DNA of 64,000 bases from Diadophis punctatus similis. Lineage: Eukaryota; Chordata; Lepidosauria; Squamata; Dipsadidae. This document shows positions 42,126 to 54,780 of this stretch, one piece after another. The stretch spans positions 43,344,720 to 43,408,719 of the forward strand of contig JALIGW010000002.1 in NCBI GenBank assembly GCA_023053685.1. The letters are read 5' to 3'. Every line of letters starts with the position of its first letter. Position 1 is the stretch's first letter. The notes under the pieces are model-generated. The model was not told the DNA's origin. It made no database searches and saw only the letters and a list, made by a program, of their open reading frames with translations. Both the position numbers and the translations under genes were made by a program.

Positions 42126-45100
42126 AAAAATGTTGACTATTATTTCTTATTACTTCTTATACTGAGAATTGTAAGAGGACCAAAATACTATATAGTTTAA
42201 TATCTGAAATCTACCCTTGCCAGACCGTACAGTGGAACAATCACATATTCCTAGTCAAGCAGACATGGAGTTTCATACTGAGGCACTCAAATATGCTGGT
42301 TTTGGAGATTAGGCTCAGGATTATTTAAAACAGTTGGGCAATAAATAAATCAGCAAACTACACACTACAGCTAACATGCTATCTTGGATCAGCATAAATA
42401 AAGAGGGCATTTGTATCTTTTAAAGCAAAGCCCTATCTTGGTGCCATAACACATATAATTAAAGAGAGCTTCGGTTTAGAAAATATATAGATACTATATG
42501 AAAAATCTTGTTAGTCCAGATTTTCTGTGGGCTCTCCCCCCCCCCCCGTGTAAAGCAGATGGCAGGAATTTTTTTTTTCTGTATGTCCCCATGTCTTTCT
42601 TATCTCAGTCCATGAATAAAACGGGCTTACAGTAAAACTTTCCTTAAATGTATTTTGTTTTCCCTCTTAAGGTGGTACCATCCAGAGACATCTTCGAGAT
42701 GTGTAAAGTCTATAATGTTTTGTTACTCATGGCCTTAGAGGCTGCAATGACTTGAAACAATGCCAAGAAAGGCAAGCCAGAGAATACGAATAGTAGGGAA
42801 TGAGATTAGCAAAATTCATATACCCTTCTGCTGACTGAAAATTGGGGGGAAGGGAGGGAATAGTACTATAACTCTAATACTATAATTCAGTGATGAGATC
42901 TATGCTTGAAAAATGAGGAATTGCTCTTTTTTTGCCAAAAATATAATAGATCTTTTGCATATAGTTTCTTAGAGTTTACTTCCCTAGGATTTGCTAATTT
43001 ATGGCCTATGAGCTACTGAAAGCACACCTTAGAATTTGTTTGTAGTAAATGAACAACAGTCAGCAAGCAGACTCTATTTATTTCCAGCTGATTAGTTAGT
43101 GCATTACTGGAGGATGAAAAAATTGCTCCAGATTACACTAATTTCCCTCTGCAATCCACTTTCATGTGACTTTTGTAAGGCAGGGATACAAGGGCAGCTA
43201 GCAAGTTTTCCATCACCCAAAAATGCCCAGTTATTTAACAATAGCAAAAACAAAATGCTTTTATTTACTGAAATTATGGTGACATGTAATACAGTTTCGG
43301 ATTAACAGGATGAACCTTTATTTTTTTAAAAAAATGAAAATATTCTGGCTCTGATCCTTCTGGTCAGAATGCAGAAGCAAATTAATTGTAAATATGCATT
43401 TTGCATTAGTTGAAAACTGCTGGATTTTAATTTTAAAAAAAGATAGCTGGGAAAGCTTGCAATTTCACCCTCAAACTAAATGAAGTTCTCACAATGAATG
43501 CATCAGGATAGAGGATTGTATTCTAATTCGGCATTTCCTAACCTACTGATTTACAGATATACTGTGAATACAACCATAGAATTCCCAGCATATCAACTGT
43601 CTGATAACTCAAGTTGCAATATACCTACACGGTATTTCAAGATTACTGTCTAATCTAATCATTACATCCCAGAAATCTTGTATCTGCATAGACTGTTCAC
43701 CTTAATAGGCCATTGATCAATAGTATAGCATACTATTAACCTTGACAATATCCTATTTTGATAATACCCATTAAATTCTTAGTACTTACATACTTTTCTA
43801 ATCCTCAGGACCTTAAATACTGACCTAATCCCACTGAAAGCCTGGAAGTAATGGACCGTTTTTGTTTGCCTTATCTGGGAATTAATAGAAATCTGATGAA
43901 TCTGGTTGATCCAGGTGATAAGATTTGGAATACATATAAAGTTTCTATTATAGACAACATGTATTAGAATCATCATTTGCAAATGCTCCTATATTCATTA
44001 CTTAAGACACCTTCTTGTAGCAATATATCTATACTACATTGATATAATTACCTTTTGATAGTAGAATACAGTCTTAAAAGAAATGAGAAAAATGATTCTA
44101 GCCCAACATCTAAGAAACCATTCTTCCCACTACAAGTAAAAAAGCAATAAAAAACAACTCTTGTGGCTATAAAGTTCTAAGATTTGTTTCCTGTGAGTTT
44201 TTTTTTATTTTAATGAAGGCAAAAGGACATGTTCTAATAACTTGCAACAAGCATGTTTTGCCTGAAATTGTTTGTATCTTGTAACTCTTACTGAGGAAAT
44301 AACCCACAGCACCATTCCCTTTCAGGATAAACAATATTATGCAAAGCACAGAGAAGTGGTGAGATATAATGGCCAAAGAAAATTAAAGACAGAAAATGAT
44401 AAAAAAGTAATACAGATTTGTTATTTTATACCAACACTTTTCAATATACCTCTCCATGCTTATCTATCCTTGCAAACCATTCACGTTTCCACCACATTAA
44501 TGTACTGTTTTATACATTGTCTTTTGTTCTTAAAATTTCTAATTTTATTTCTGAAGAACCAACTCCATTCAACCAAGGTCCCATTAAAGTCTCTCTGACT
44601 TTAATGGAAGTTCTCCTGCTAGGTTCTTAGTACAGTACAGCCAGCTAAAAGAAATTCTGTTGAACCGTAGGTGTTCTTGTATATTCAAAGGATGGGCAGA
44701 CAATGGATCATCAATAGTATATTAAATATATCTGTTCAATATATAGTGTGTTGTTGGTCACCAGTGCATGTTTTCTACAGCAAAAAATAATAATTAATGC
44801 CCTAAATTGAGTTAGTATATCTTAATATGTGATATACCCTTGTTAATTAAAACTATATAAACAAATAATGTGCATGGTATATAGTTTCAAATACTTTCAA
44901 CAGATCAAAATAGATAAATTGAAGCATTTTGTTATGAAAAAATGTACACAGACTGCATGACAAGAACATCCCGGGAGTCATAGAGTACTTATTTACTGCA
45001 ATTTCCCATTCTGCCTAAACTTCAGGAAAAACCACAGCAGTGGGTTTTTTTATAATGTCAGACGTATTAACACCTCTGAACTATTCTTCTAGCATGCCAG

Positions 45101-45535
45101 GTGGTGCTAAATATTACTTGGAGGTCTTTCTTCTTGTGGCACTTCCCTGCCAACTCAGGAGACAATGCAATTCTGTTCCTTCAGTACTTTTAAACCTTTT
45201 AAAAAGTTTTCTCTTGAACTATTTAAGAGAAAAACACATCTGAGATGTGGAGGACTGAAAGCTAAATAAATAAATAAATGCATACCAAAATCAACGTTAT
45301 TCCCTTTTACTATATTTGGTAGGTCTTTCACCATATTCTCACTGTACTCATAGGATATTCTACTAGTTTTTTTTTAAAAAAATCCCAAACCTTGGAACAT
45401 TAGACCAGCCCATTCTCATATTTATAGCATCTCAAAAGTATTTTGTGTTACTTCTATTGATCAGAATATGCAGTTTTTAAAGGAAGATCCTTTCTTGCCC
45501 ATTCTATGGAAGCTAAGCTATTTCAACTCTATATA

Positions 45536-45775
45536 GAGAGCCGAGGTGGTGCAGTGGTTAGAGTGCAGTACTGCAGGCTACTTCAGCTGACTGCTAGCTG
45601 CAGTTCAGCAGTTCAAATGTCACCAGCTCAAGGTTGACTCAGCCTTCCATCCTTCCGAGGTGGGTAAAATGAGGACCCAGATTGTTGGGGGCAATATGCT
45701 GACTCTGTAAACCGCTTAGAGAGGGCTGTAAAAGCACTATGAAGCAGTATATAAAGTCTAAGTGCTATTGCTATG
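45536..45775 (+). repeat. tRNA-derived SINE, full length
   Basis: Head GAGCCGAGGTGGTGCAGTGG, B-box-like GTTCAAATGTC, body CCATCCTTCCGAGGTGGG, 3' end AAGTCTAAGTGCTATTGC. Same family as 18583 and 25451. Confidence 0.88.
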
Positions 45776-45850
45776 CTATCTCACCAGGTCTGCTTTCATT
45801 CATTTTGTCCAATTACTGATAAAGGCAGTCTTTCATCCTGCTTTAAAGTA

Positions 45851-46095
45851 CAGATGGTCCTTGCTTAATGACCACTTGTTCAGCGATTGTTTGAAATTGT
45901 GACAGTATTGAATAAGTGGTATTTATGTCTGCTTCTCAAAAGTTCTGGCTGTTGCAGCATCCCTGCAATTACATGGCTGCGACCTTTACTGGTTCCCTAC
46001 AATCAAAGTCAATTGTGAAGTTGGCAGGAAATCGCAAATGGTGAATTTGTGACATCCTCGCTTAACAACAGCATGGGATTCGCTTAAAAAGGTAC
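45851..46095 (+). repeat. Squamate interspersed repeat (same family as 17886)
   Basis: TGGTCCTTGCTTAATGACCA and TTCAGCGATTG near the left and CTCGCTTAACAACAG near the right. Class unknown. Confidence 0.55.
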
Positions 46096-47296
46096 ACTTT
46101 TAAATAAATCCTTTCAATAAACAAATAAAATGTATAATCATCATTTATTTTTCACTTCATAGCCAATTTTCTATCATCAGCACTTTGCCTTTGTATTAGG
46201 GGTTCCAAAAATGTAATTAACAGGTTCTGCAGCCTGAAAGAGTTGAAAAATCATATTTTCAAGCACATATAAATGACTAGCTCTTTTTTTCTATATTTTT
46301 CTCTGTAAATCTTTTGTAACTTTATTTTAGAAGTAAGTTTTCTTTCTGAGGCATTTCTTTAAAGAAAATCTCTTAACAATTTTGTGAATCTGTTCATACT
46401 CTCTTTTCTTTATATCAGTAACCAATTGTAAGAAATTCTTATACCTTATTTTACACAGCTTAAAACTACTGGAACATTTATACTGAAATATGATATACAA
46501 TAGTTCATTGTTGCCAGTTGAAAAGTGAAATGCTCTTATAACTACAGCATCAGACATTTTGAAATAACTATTTCTATTACATTGCTCTGCCTCCAATGTT
46601 TTTTGTTATTTTTGTAAAAAATATTGTACACAACCCACACATGCATCTTAACTTTAAATCACCACAAAAAGTAGATAAGAAGTGCCTAATATCTTATCCT
46701 GATATTTATCATTACTTATTATGCATATTTAATATTTCAATATTTCATTGATTCAGGTTACATGCTATTAGGTCCAATACAGACCTATTGCCTCCCTCCA
46801 TCCTCTCACATTAAAATTTTTCATGAGTTCTTTCTCTAATCACTCAGTTTTAGAGTCTCAGCATAATCATTTACATATCGGTGTTTCAATATGGATTTCA
46901 TGTGAAGTGAATAACTTCACTTCATATGAAGTTATTCCTGATACAATAATTATATAATTATTTCTTTTGCATATTTTCTGTATATTATAAATATCAAGCC
47001 AGTCATGACTTGGATCAGCGTGTATTTCAGATATAGCTAAATCTCCAAAATCTGTTTTCCAAGCAAAAATGGATATATTATTTACTAAAGCTGTGTAAGC
47101 ACAAAACAGCACTATGTACTTTTACCCACATGTGAACATATTAGAATTGGGAGGACTGTGGCAAAAGAATAGGTTTAACACTCTAAGCATAGATCTTAGA
47201 ATGTAACAATAATTGACCCCAATAAAACCTACTACATATCAACTGGCCATTATATAGCACTTTTTACTATTAAAACATTTAATGTGAGTACACTAA

Positions 47297-47660
47297 AAAG
47301 GTAAATGTAAAGGTTTTTCCTATCCAGTCGTTTCCATCTCTAGGGGGAAGTGCTCACTATAAAGGGCGGTACTCACCTCCATTTTTTAGCTGAGGGACCC
47401 AGCATTGTCCAAAGACATTTCTGTGATCATGTGTCCAGCATAATTATACGCGGAGGTGCACTGAATGCTGTTACCTTCCCACTTAAGTGGTGGTACCTAT
47501 TTATCGATTTGCATTTGCATGCTTTCAAACTACTAGGTGGGCAGGAGCTGGGGCAAGGATGGGAGCTCACCCTGTCATGCAGTGCTTGGGTCTCAAACCT
47601 GGGCTGTCAGCTTTCCAGCTGACAAGCTCAGTGTCTATAACCGTTGAGCCCTCGCTCCCC
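47297..47660 (-). repeat. Sauria SINE, diverged copy
   Basis: Same structure as 37549-37898 (CAAGCTCAGTGTCTATAACC at the tRNA end, GGTAAATGTAAAGG at the BovB-like end), but more diverged and with an internal duplication near 47340-47375. Confidence 0.8.
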
Positions 47661-48879
47661 CTGAGTGTATTAAATGCAGGGATAAACTCTGTCACATTAT
47701 AAATCAACATTTGAAAATGCATCTTCAATTTAGACATTTTTAAAATTAAGAACAGCACCAGATTTAGCACAGCACCCACTTTCCATTTAATGTATTTAAA
47801 ATGTACAACTTTTATAAGGTAATGCAATTAATCAAAATCAAATGAATGTATAAATACAAACAAGCTTTCTCATTTTTATTTTAACCAATACACTAAATCT
47901 TTACCCATATATTTAAGTTCAATACGCTTTCTTATTTTCAGCTAAAGGAAAAAAAAGAATGTCACTTGCGCTTTTCTGAGATAATGCCTAGCATTAAATA
48001 TCCTCAATTCTGATTCGTGGATGACGTAAGTCATCACTTGCTTGCCACATAGAAGCATTTTTATAAAAGAACATAATCTTTTCTGACAATATATTGGATC
48101 GCACAGCTTGATGGTAGAGTGAAAATGAAATGTTTAGAAAGATTATGTTCTGATATTCTATGAAATACTAGTTAATGGCTAGTTTTTATTTGTCAGGAAC
48201 TAAAATGATATACGGGGAAGAAATATGGACTAGGAAAATAGAATCATTCCATGTACATTCTGCTCAAATGTGTAGAGCTTTATGAATGCATACATGATGT
48301 AAGCCAAAGTGCATAAGAAATATCTATCCTATATACAGGCATAAGATGTAAAGGAGGGGGGTGATTCAGACTTGTTTGACTAGCAGGATTTAATATGCAC
48401 AAAACAGATGTGTTGGGGCCAGTCTTTTTTCTATTTACCCAAAAGTTTTAGCCATCTCTTGATAAGACTGAACTGGTATCAAATTAGAGAAAACATTCTG
48501 ATGTGGGGAAAAAATCTGCCCCAATTAAAGAGTCGGATAAAAGAGAAAAACTGATTTATGCCCCTCCAGGCCGCTTAAAACAATTTCCCCCTGCCTACCT
48601 AGTTTCTGGTGTACTATAAGCAAACACTTCAATGCGGAAGAGAGCCTTCGGTTGGTTCTGACCTAAACTGACCAATTGAGAACACCTCTCCGATCTCCCC
48701 AACCCAGCAGCCTGGAAATAGTCCAAGTCTGGCAAAGCTGTCAAGTGAACCTCACCCACCGCAATCTCCCCGTCTTCCCATTGATCCGAATAAAGGTTCT
48801 TTTCAGAAGGGAGCTCAGGATTCAGCTCTTCGGGTCCGCAAGCCCCCCCCCCCCAACCTCCGATCCTCCATCTCCCCTG
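47661..48879. other. Intron 1 sequence next to the CpG island, no gene
   Basis: AT-rich until about 48.6 kb, then grading into the CpG island, with a C-run near 48845. The open frames at 48595-48972 on both strands look like composition effects. Confidence 0.5.
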
Positions 48880-49252
48880 CCTGCCAGTATAGGATGCGGT
48901 ATCGCGCAACCCTGTCACCGCGCCCTCCTGACGCCGGCGGCCGCTTCCTCCCCTCAGCTCAAGCGATCCTGAGGATCAGCCTCAGAATAATTCAGGGCAT
49001 CAACCCAATCCGAACCCTCTCTCGGGCTGCGGCGACCAAGATCAGGCAGAGGGAAAGCCGGCCTGGAAGGCGCGGCCTGCTTTCCCTCCTCCAACACAGG
49101 CCGCAACGCCGAGACAGGTAGGTGGAGGAGGACCAACCCGCGCCCCCGCCGCGCCTCCGCCTTCTTCCCACTCTCCACAAGGACACAAGCATCTCCGGCC
49201 CGTCTCTCGTCCAGCCTCCGGCGGCCCCCAAACTCCGGACGCAGCCACTTAC

Positions 49253-49330
49253 CCGCTTCTCAAGCCAAAGGCCGAGAGGGCACCACCAGCGGCAGTCGCA
49301 ACTCACACACACGCACATACACACAGACAG
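49253..49330 (-). other. PJA2: PJA2 exon 1 (5' UTR, upstream end approximate)
   Basis: A strong minus-strand donor, AAGCGG|GTAAGT, ends an exon at 49253 inside the CpG island. Spliced to exon 2 at 38563 it gives ...TGA GAA GCG GTG ATG GGT, so an in-frame stop lies three codons before the ATG, and that ATG has G at -3 and G at +4. This supports a non-coding first exon. The transcription start is not visible. I place it near 49.3 kb because three CCAAT boxes and a GC box lie at 49355-49421. The exon 1 assignment rests on splice-site strength and island position, not on protein similarity. Confidence 0.6.
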
Positions 49331-49354
49331 TCTGGGGACTGAAAGCTACCCGAG

Positions 49355-49448
49355 CCAATCCCGCCCGCGGTCTGGGCAACGCCGACCAATCCCGGCACTC
49401 ACCTAGCCGACAGAGGCCAATCGAGGAGGAACATAAGACAGAGATTGG
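49355..49448 (-). promoter_or_regulatory. PJA2 core promoter: phased CCAAT boxes and GC box
   Basis: Plus-strand CCAAT occurs at 49355-49359, 49386-49390 and 49417-49421, exactly 31 bp apart. A reverse copy (ATTGG) lies at 49444-49448. CCCGCCC at 49360-49366 reads as a GC box on the minus strand, next to the first CCAAT. CCAAT is the NF-Y site and works in either orientation; GC boxes bind Sp-family factors. No TATA box is visible, as expected for a CpG-island promoter. Regulation by NF-Y is inferred. Confidence 0.65.
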
Positions 49449-49640
49449 ATGGAACAGCCCGGCTCTCTGTGGGCTGGTGGGGGGGTTTGCGGATGTCTGT
49501 CCCCACCGCCTTTCCCGGGCCCTCGCCGCATCTGCGACTCCGCCTATTCGGAGCGATGCACAGCCGCGTCCCGTCCTCTCCTCTTGGCAGAGCGCGGAAT
49601 TCTCTCCTCGCTTCCCCCCCCTTCCCCGGTGCGCCTAGAG

Positions 49641-50188
49641 AGGATGGGTGGCTTGCTGTCATCTCAGTTAGAATCGCAGAACCGAAAGGGGCCATTTTGG
49701 CCAGTCCCTGCGAAATGCAGGAATACAGCTTAAAAGAAAGCCCGCTGTCCTGCAGTGAAAAACCCTCCACTGTCAAGTTCCGCATTAGGAAGTTTGTCTT
49801 GGTATCTAATCAGTCCGCCTTCTTATAAATATTGATAATTTAAAAAACCACTATTCCGTGTCCAGCTCTCTGGGAGATAATGTGTGATTCTTCAGGTATT
49901 TGGGGAGCGCTGTCTTCTTTTCCCTCCGTGTTCTCAATCAGGCCATCATGACCAATAAGAGTTTTCATTGTCCAGCAGCAAATTCTCCGGGGATTCAGGC
50001 AGGAGTTTTTCCTCGTGTCAGATCAGCAGAAACAAATCTTTATACAAAAGGTAATAACATATCACCGAAATCCATTGCTACAAATCAGGTGAATTTTTTT
50101 CTTGAATATTTTGGCCAGCCTCCACTCCTCATGCCCCAAATGTTTAATGTCTTGATAAGTTCCACATCCTGGTTAAAATGAGGAATAC
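49641..50188. other. Upstream flank of PJA2, no gene
   Basis: GC content falls quickly. Open frames on both strands at 49399-49828 overlap and have no similarity to known proteins. No repeat identified. Confidence 0.5.
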
Positions 50189-50196
50189 ATACAATG

Positions 50197-50466
50197 CAGG
50201 GGTGAAATCCAGCAGGTTCTGACAGGTTCTGGGGAACCGGTAGCGGAAATTTTGAGTAGTTCGGAGAACCGGCAAATACTACCTCTGGCTGGTCCCAGAG
50301 TGGGGTAGAAATGGAGATTTTGCAATATCTTTACTCCAAGAGTGGGGAGGGAATGGGAATCTTGCAGTATCCTTGCCCTGGAGTGGGGCTTTGCAGTATC
50401 CTTCCCCCGCCATGTCCAAGCCACGCCCACAGAACTGGTAGGAAAAAAAATTGGATTTCACCACTG
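50197..50466. mobile_element. Non-autonomous hAT element near the PJA2 promoter
   Basis: 270 bp from CAGGGGTGAAATCCAGCAGG to TGGATTTCACCACTG, with matching inverted ends and a perfect 8-bp duplication ATACAATG (50189-50196 and 50467-50474). It contains two diverged copies of a module with GGGAACCGGTAGCGG / GGAGAACCGG and repeated TTGCAGTATCCTT. Confidence 0.88.
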
Positions 50467-50474
50467 ATACAATG

Positions 50475-53400
50475 TTATGCAACTATCAGCCTAAACAATC
50501 CTATTAATTTAAGTCCCAAATGTGGCAAAAATAAAACAAGTCCAAGCCTCATAACTTAAAAGTTCTAACTCGTGATTTTTTTTTCTAACAGCAAGGTAAT
50601 TTCATCCAAATTTTTAAAGTGTCCAGTACACATGAATATGTTTTCATACAGATAGTTTGTGCATGGTGATTTTTCTTTAAATATGTCAGTGATCAAATAA
50701 GTCTTAATTTCAAAATTAGGCAGCTTTACATGTCAGTGGTGAAGAGACTTAAAAGAAAATGTCCTTCCCTTAACACCTAATTTAGCTTACAGTAAGAGTG
50801 CAAAGTCAGGAAGAATCACTTTATACAGATTAATTTTCTGCCTTTAACTAGGACATCTGAAATAGACTCTGTGGCTTTGAAAATATAAAACACATAGAAG
50901 GTTGAAAGGCATTTTTCTTCTAGTATAAAATAATGGCAACTAGAAAACTGATCAATTCACCGCATCATGGAAAAAGAAGCATCACCCTGATGTTACTAAG
51001 GAATATATAAATTGCCTTGTAGTACGTCGAATTATTTAGACATCGAGGAAGCTCTCTAGTCAACATTGTTTAACATTAGTACTTGCAAAATGATGTTTGT
51101 TTTATTAGAGACAAATATTACTGCAGACCTACATGCAAAACAATTTTAGTCTATAACTAAGCTATAAATAAAGCTATGAAACATATGATATTGCAACAAT
51201 ACCATATTTCCCTGCTACTGCATTTACTTTGTTTTCATAACATCTACATAAGTAAGGGAATGGAAAATATAGTTTTTGTTTAGTTCAGATACAGTATGTA
51301 GAATTAGAAGAAGGCATAAAAAGATACAAACATCTCACTTCCATTTCTCTGCAGCTGAATGCTATTGATCAAATTTATAATAAAATTGAAGCCTTCTTTG
51401 ATTCAGGTTCACTTCTGGTAATTCGTGTATACAATCATAGAGTTTTCTTGGCAAATATGTAGAAATGGTTTGCCAATCAACCTTATACTCCCGGTACTCC
51501 CAAGAGTTGTTTCATTCAGCTACTAATCTGATCTTATCCCATTTCAGACATTTTTACATGACCATCTAATTGGGCAGAGAAATAGCTTGTGTTTCAGGAA
51601 GACATAGATGGATAAATTGGTTAACCCTAACTCACCATAAAAGCAACCTCATCTTTTCCTGTTCCAGTTTTAAGGTGATGTTTCCTGCCTTTACCCAATA
51701 GAAACCTAGCTATTTGGATAATTTGTAAGTAATAACTTGGGGTAAAATTAGGAATGAGAACCTGCCCTGCTATTATTGGCTTCCTACTGCTGCAGGCATG
51801 TATATACCCCTCAATCTCTGGTTAGTGTTTCCCAGATCCATATATTTTTGGGCAGGTGTAGGGGAAAAGGGAGTAGTTTTTTTACCTCTTTACTCACCAA
51901 CATCCCTAATAAAGTTGCCCCATCCACTCTTAGCACTGCTAGATACATCAAAAACATGCAACACCAAGTCTTATGCTGTCAGTTCTCTGATCCCAGTCAA
52001 CTGTGCAGACTAGAGTTAGAAGTTAATGTTGCTAGATTGTGCAAATGGATCAGTGGGTTGAAAATGCATTTTGGAGCATACAACTGATTACATAAGCATC
52101 AACATGAATATTAGCATTAAGCTTTTCCCCATACATTATATGGGAAAGATGCATAGAATAAATCTAATGGCAAAGAAAGACATTTGGATTAAATTTTAAA
52201 ATACACATTTTAATTTTAAGAGGTCTTTAAAAATGAAGGCAAAAGAAAAGCATACATGAATAACTTTATAATCACCTTATTTATCAAAAAAGTGAATTTT
52301 CACATATTTAAACACAAGAGCATAGAAAGAAGTGGTTAGTTAATTAGGGAATCCCTGCATTTTCTGACAATTTAATTAGTAGTGGCTGATTGTAGAAAAT
52401 TTGAGAAATGCTGGGCTAAGGCAAAACTCATATTACTTATCCTTAGGAATGTATAACCTGATGCCCAAGGCCACTAGTGCTCCTAAAAACCCTGGTGCAG
52501 CCTCCAAAAGTTGCCACCAATTTAAATACATGGGGTATAACATTTTAATGACATTTGATTGAATTATTATTTTGGACTATTTGTACTTTGTGTGGGACAT
52601 TCACATCATTATCAAGTATTCCAAGAAGAGTCTTCCTCAAGCAAATATTTTACATTTCAGTTCCAAAAATATGCAGCCACATAAGAAAAAGATTTGAAAG
52701 CTGGAAATGAGTAGCTCTATCCTGATTGTAGCAATTCTTGAATTGTAATTAGCTTGCAGAGAAAGTAAAGAGAGAGGGAGAGGGTGGGGGTGGGGGAGAG
52801 AGAAAAGGAGAGAGAGGTGAGTTGGTGAAAGGCAAAACTGATAGGAAAAAAGTCTGAAATCACAAGTCCAAGAAAACAGTAAATATGTGAATATAACTTT
52901 AACCATTACACTATGAGATCATATCAGTTCTAATTCTGTTTGTGAGAGAACAAATATACTAACAAATAAAACAAAAGGTAGTACTAATATGTCAAAATAG
53001 GAAAAAAAATGGATGGGGGTTATAGAAAAATTGAATTATAGGCAATTTTTTTTGCTTGGAGATCAATATAAAAAAAAACAGAAAAGGTATTTGTTAATAT
53101 CTCTGCTTTATAAATATAGCCAAATAGCCAAAGTCTTAGAAATCCAAATCATGTCTATTCTTCAAAAATATCTGTCTTTCAGAAAAATAAGTATATTCTT
53201 TTGAATCAATCCTTTTATCTCCATGCATCAACAAGCTCCAAATAATCAATTAAATTAAAGTCTTTTGTATTTTTTCCTTCTTTTCTATCTTTATTTTTTT
53301 CTTTCTCTTGCACCTTTTGCTTTTTTGTTCCTTGTTTTCTTATTTGTTATTAGTTTGTGTTAGTTTTTAATATTCTTGTTTAAAAGTTTTAATAAAATTA

Positions 53401-54329
53401 TGTATATTGGTATAAAGATGCACAAAAATTTATTTATTTATTTTATTAAATTTATATGCCGCCCAACTCCAAAGGACTTGCATGAATAGAAAGTATGTTA
53501 AAAACAAAAATAATTATCTGTGGTCACAAATGTTTTATTTAAAAGAACTCCAGAACACATGAAAGTTACCTATGCGAAGTCATTTCTAAAATACTAGATA
53601 AATGGATATCCTACTAATTATAGCTACCCTGAAAACTATAATAGCTTTAATAACTGAAAAAAGTTTAAAAATAAAATACAGGAATTAACAAAATGTCCTG
53701 TGAACTATAAGGTAATTTATGTAGAAAACAAACTAAATGTATAAATTAAATGTGTATAGAAGATAATGTAAAACACCAGACAAACTTAACTGGGGAAGTT
53801 TTATTGTTGGTGCTCTATATGTTTTGTATTGGATCCAAAAGGAAATATCCATGTCATAGCAACCAAACACTCTGACAGGCCTTCAGTCCTTGTTATGTTT
53901 CTCAATATTGTTTTTGGAATCAAATAAGGTTGGAAAGTACTGAAAGTGCCAAATAATGGTACTTTTATATCTTGAAAATTATGGGATACAATTTTGACAG
54001 AGCCACGCTGCTCTTCCACAGTCCTGATACTACCTTGTATTTTTCTGAAAACCATGTTGTCTTACTCTGGAAACCCTTTGTATTTGGAAAACCTTCCAAA
54101 TGTCTTGGCCTATAGTTTGAACTCAAGCCAAGGTTGCAATTTAATATCTTACAAAGAAGATTTGAACAATGAATACAAAGAAAAATGTCAAATGGCCCGG
54201 GAAGTTTGAAGAAGAAGAAGAGGAACACATGATCAGATAGCAAAAGTAAGATGGATAATGGCTAATAAGTTATTAACTACAGCAAGGCCTTTAAATATGT
54301 CAATCACGTTAGTAAGTGGAATATATTAA
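50475..54329. other. Intergenic sequence, no gene
   Basis: AT-rich. Around 53010-53410 there are L1-like hints: a frame with GDQYKKKQKRYLLISL and a tail of TTAATAAAATT. A GAGAGGGAG purine run lies at 52760-52820, and an old interspersed repeat (TTATATGCCGCCCAACTCC) at 53427-53475. Nothing else was recognised. Confidence 0.5.
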
Positions 54330-54780
54330 AGTTAATGGGTGTGCTACAATACCTGATTATTCCTCTGAGGAGCCTTTATAATGGGCAAGGAACTACTATA
54401 AGAACTGAAAGGAAGAAAAAGAGTGCTTCAGAATAAAAAAAGACAAGGATGTATATTGTTCCCATATCTTTTTAATTTAAATAGAGAATATATAAGAATA
54501 GTAGGATTTGAAAGGATGATAGCTGGAAACAAAATTGGAGGTTGAAATGCTAACCATTTGAGATAAGATGTCACTTTTTTTGTTGAAAATAAAAGATTTA
54601 GGAGAGCTCATTATGGAAAAAAAATCTGGGTCACTGTTAAATGGTAAAAATATCAACTAGCATGCTTAAAGATTTCCAATTGTTAGTTGAAAAGTATAAG
54701 CTACCAGTATATATAATTTTGTTTTCTTGAATTCAACAAAAGTGAATATGAACACCATGCTGGAGAAATAAAAGGAAATT
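54330..54780 (+). mobile_element. BovB (RTE) LINE ORF2 fragment
   Basis: Allowing frameshifts, the plus strand reads a RQGCILFPYLFNLNREYI-like segment, then GFERMIAGNKIGG and a decayed NNLRYADD region. This matches the BovB reverse transcriptase (RQGCILSP.LFNLYAEYIMR). Dead copy. Confidence 0.65.

Larger units (their letters stand above)
38564..49252 (-). other. PJA2 intron 1 (10.7 kb)
   Basis: GTAAGT donor at 49252 and acceptor TTTTGCAG ending at 38564. From the plus-strand left it holds a truncated hAT element (38764-39025), a short hAT element (40437-40571), a 133-bp-spaced duplication (41911-42125), a tRNA-derived SINE (45536-45775), an interspersed repeat (45851-46095) and a Sauria SINE (47297-47660). 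The stretch 40572-45535 otherwise shows only AT-rich unique-looking sequence. I searched it for a further coding exon and found none. Confidence 0.6.
48880..49640. other. CpG island over the PJA2 5' end
   Basis: This stretch is GC-rich with many CpG dinucleotides, in sharp contrast to the AT-rich flanks. It covers the proposed exon 1, its donor and the CCAAT cluster. Several open frames cross it on both strands, but none resembles a protein and they are by-products of the base composition. Confidence 0.8.

Noticed and set aside
46905..46940. Short palindromes around AACTTCACTTCATATGAAGTT
   Set aside because: Too short and AT-rich to be distinguished from chance.
48595..49785. Many open frames on both strands in and near the CpG island
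   Set aside because: They arise from GC richness. None matches a known protein, and the proposed exon 1 is non-coding.
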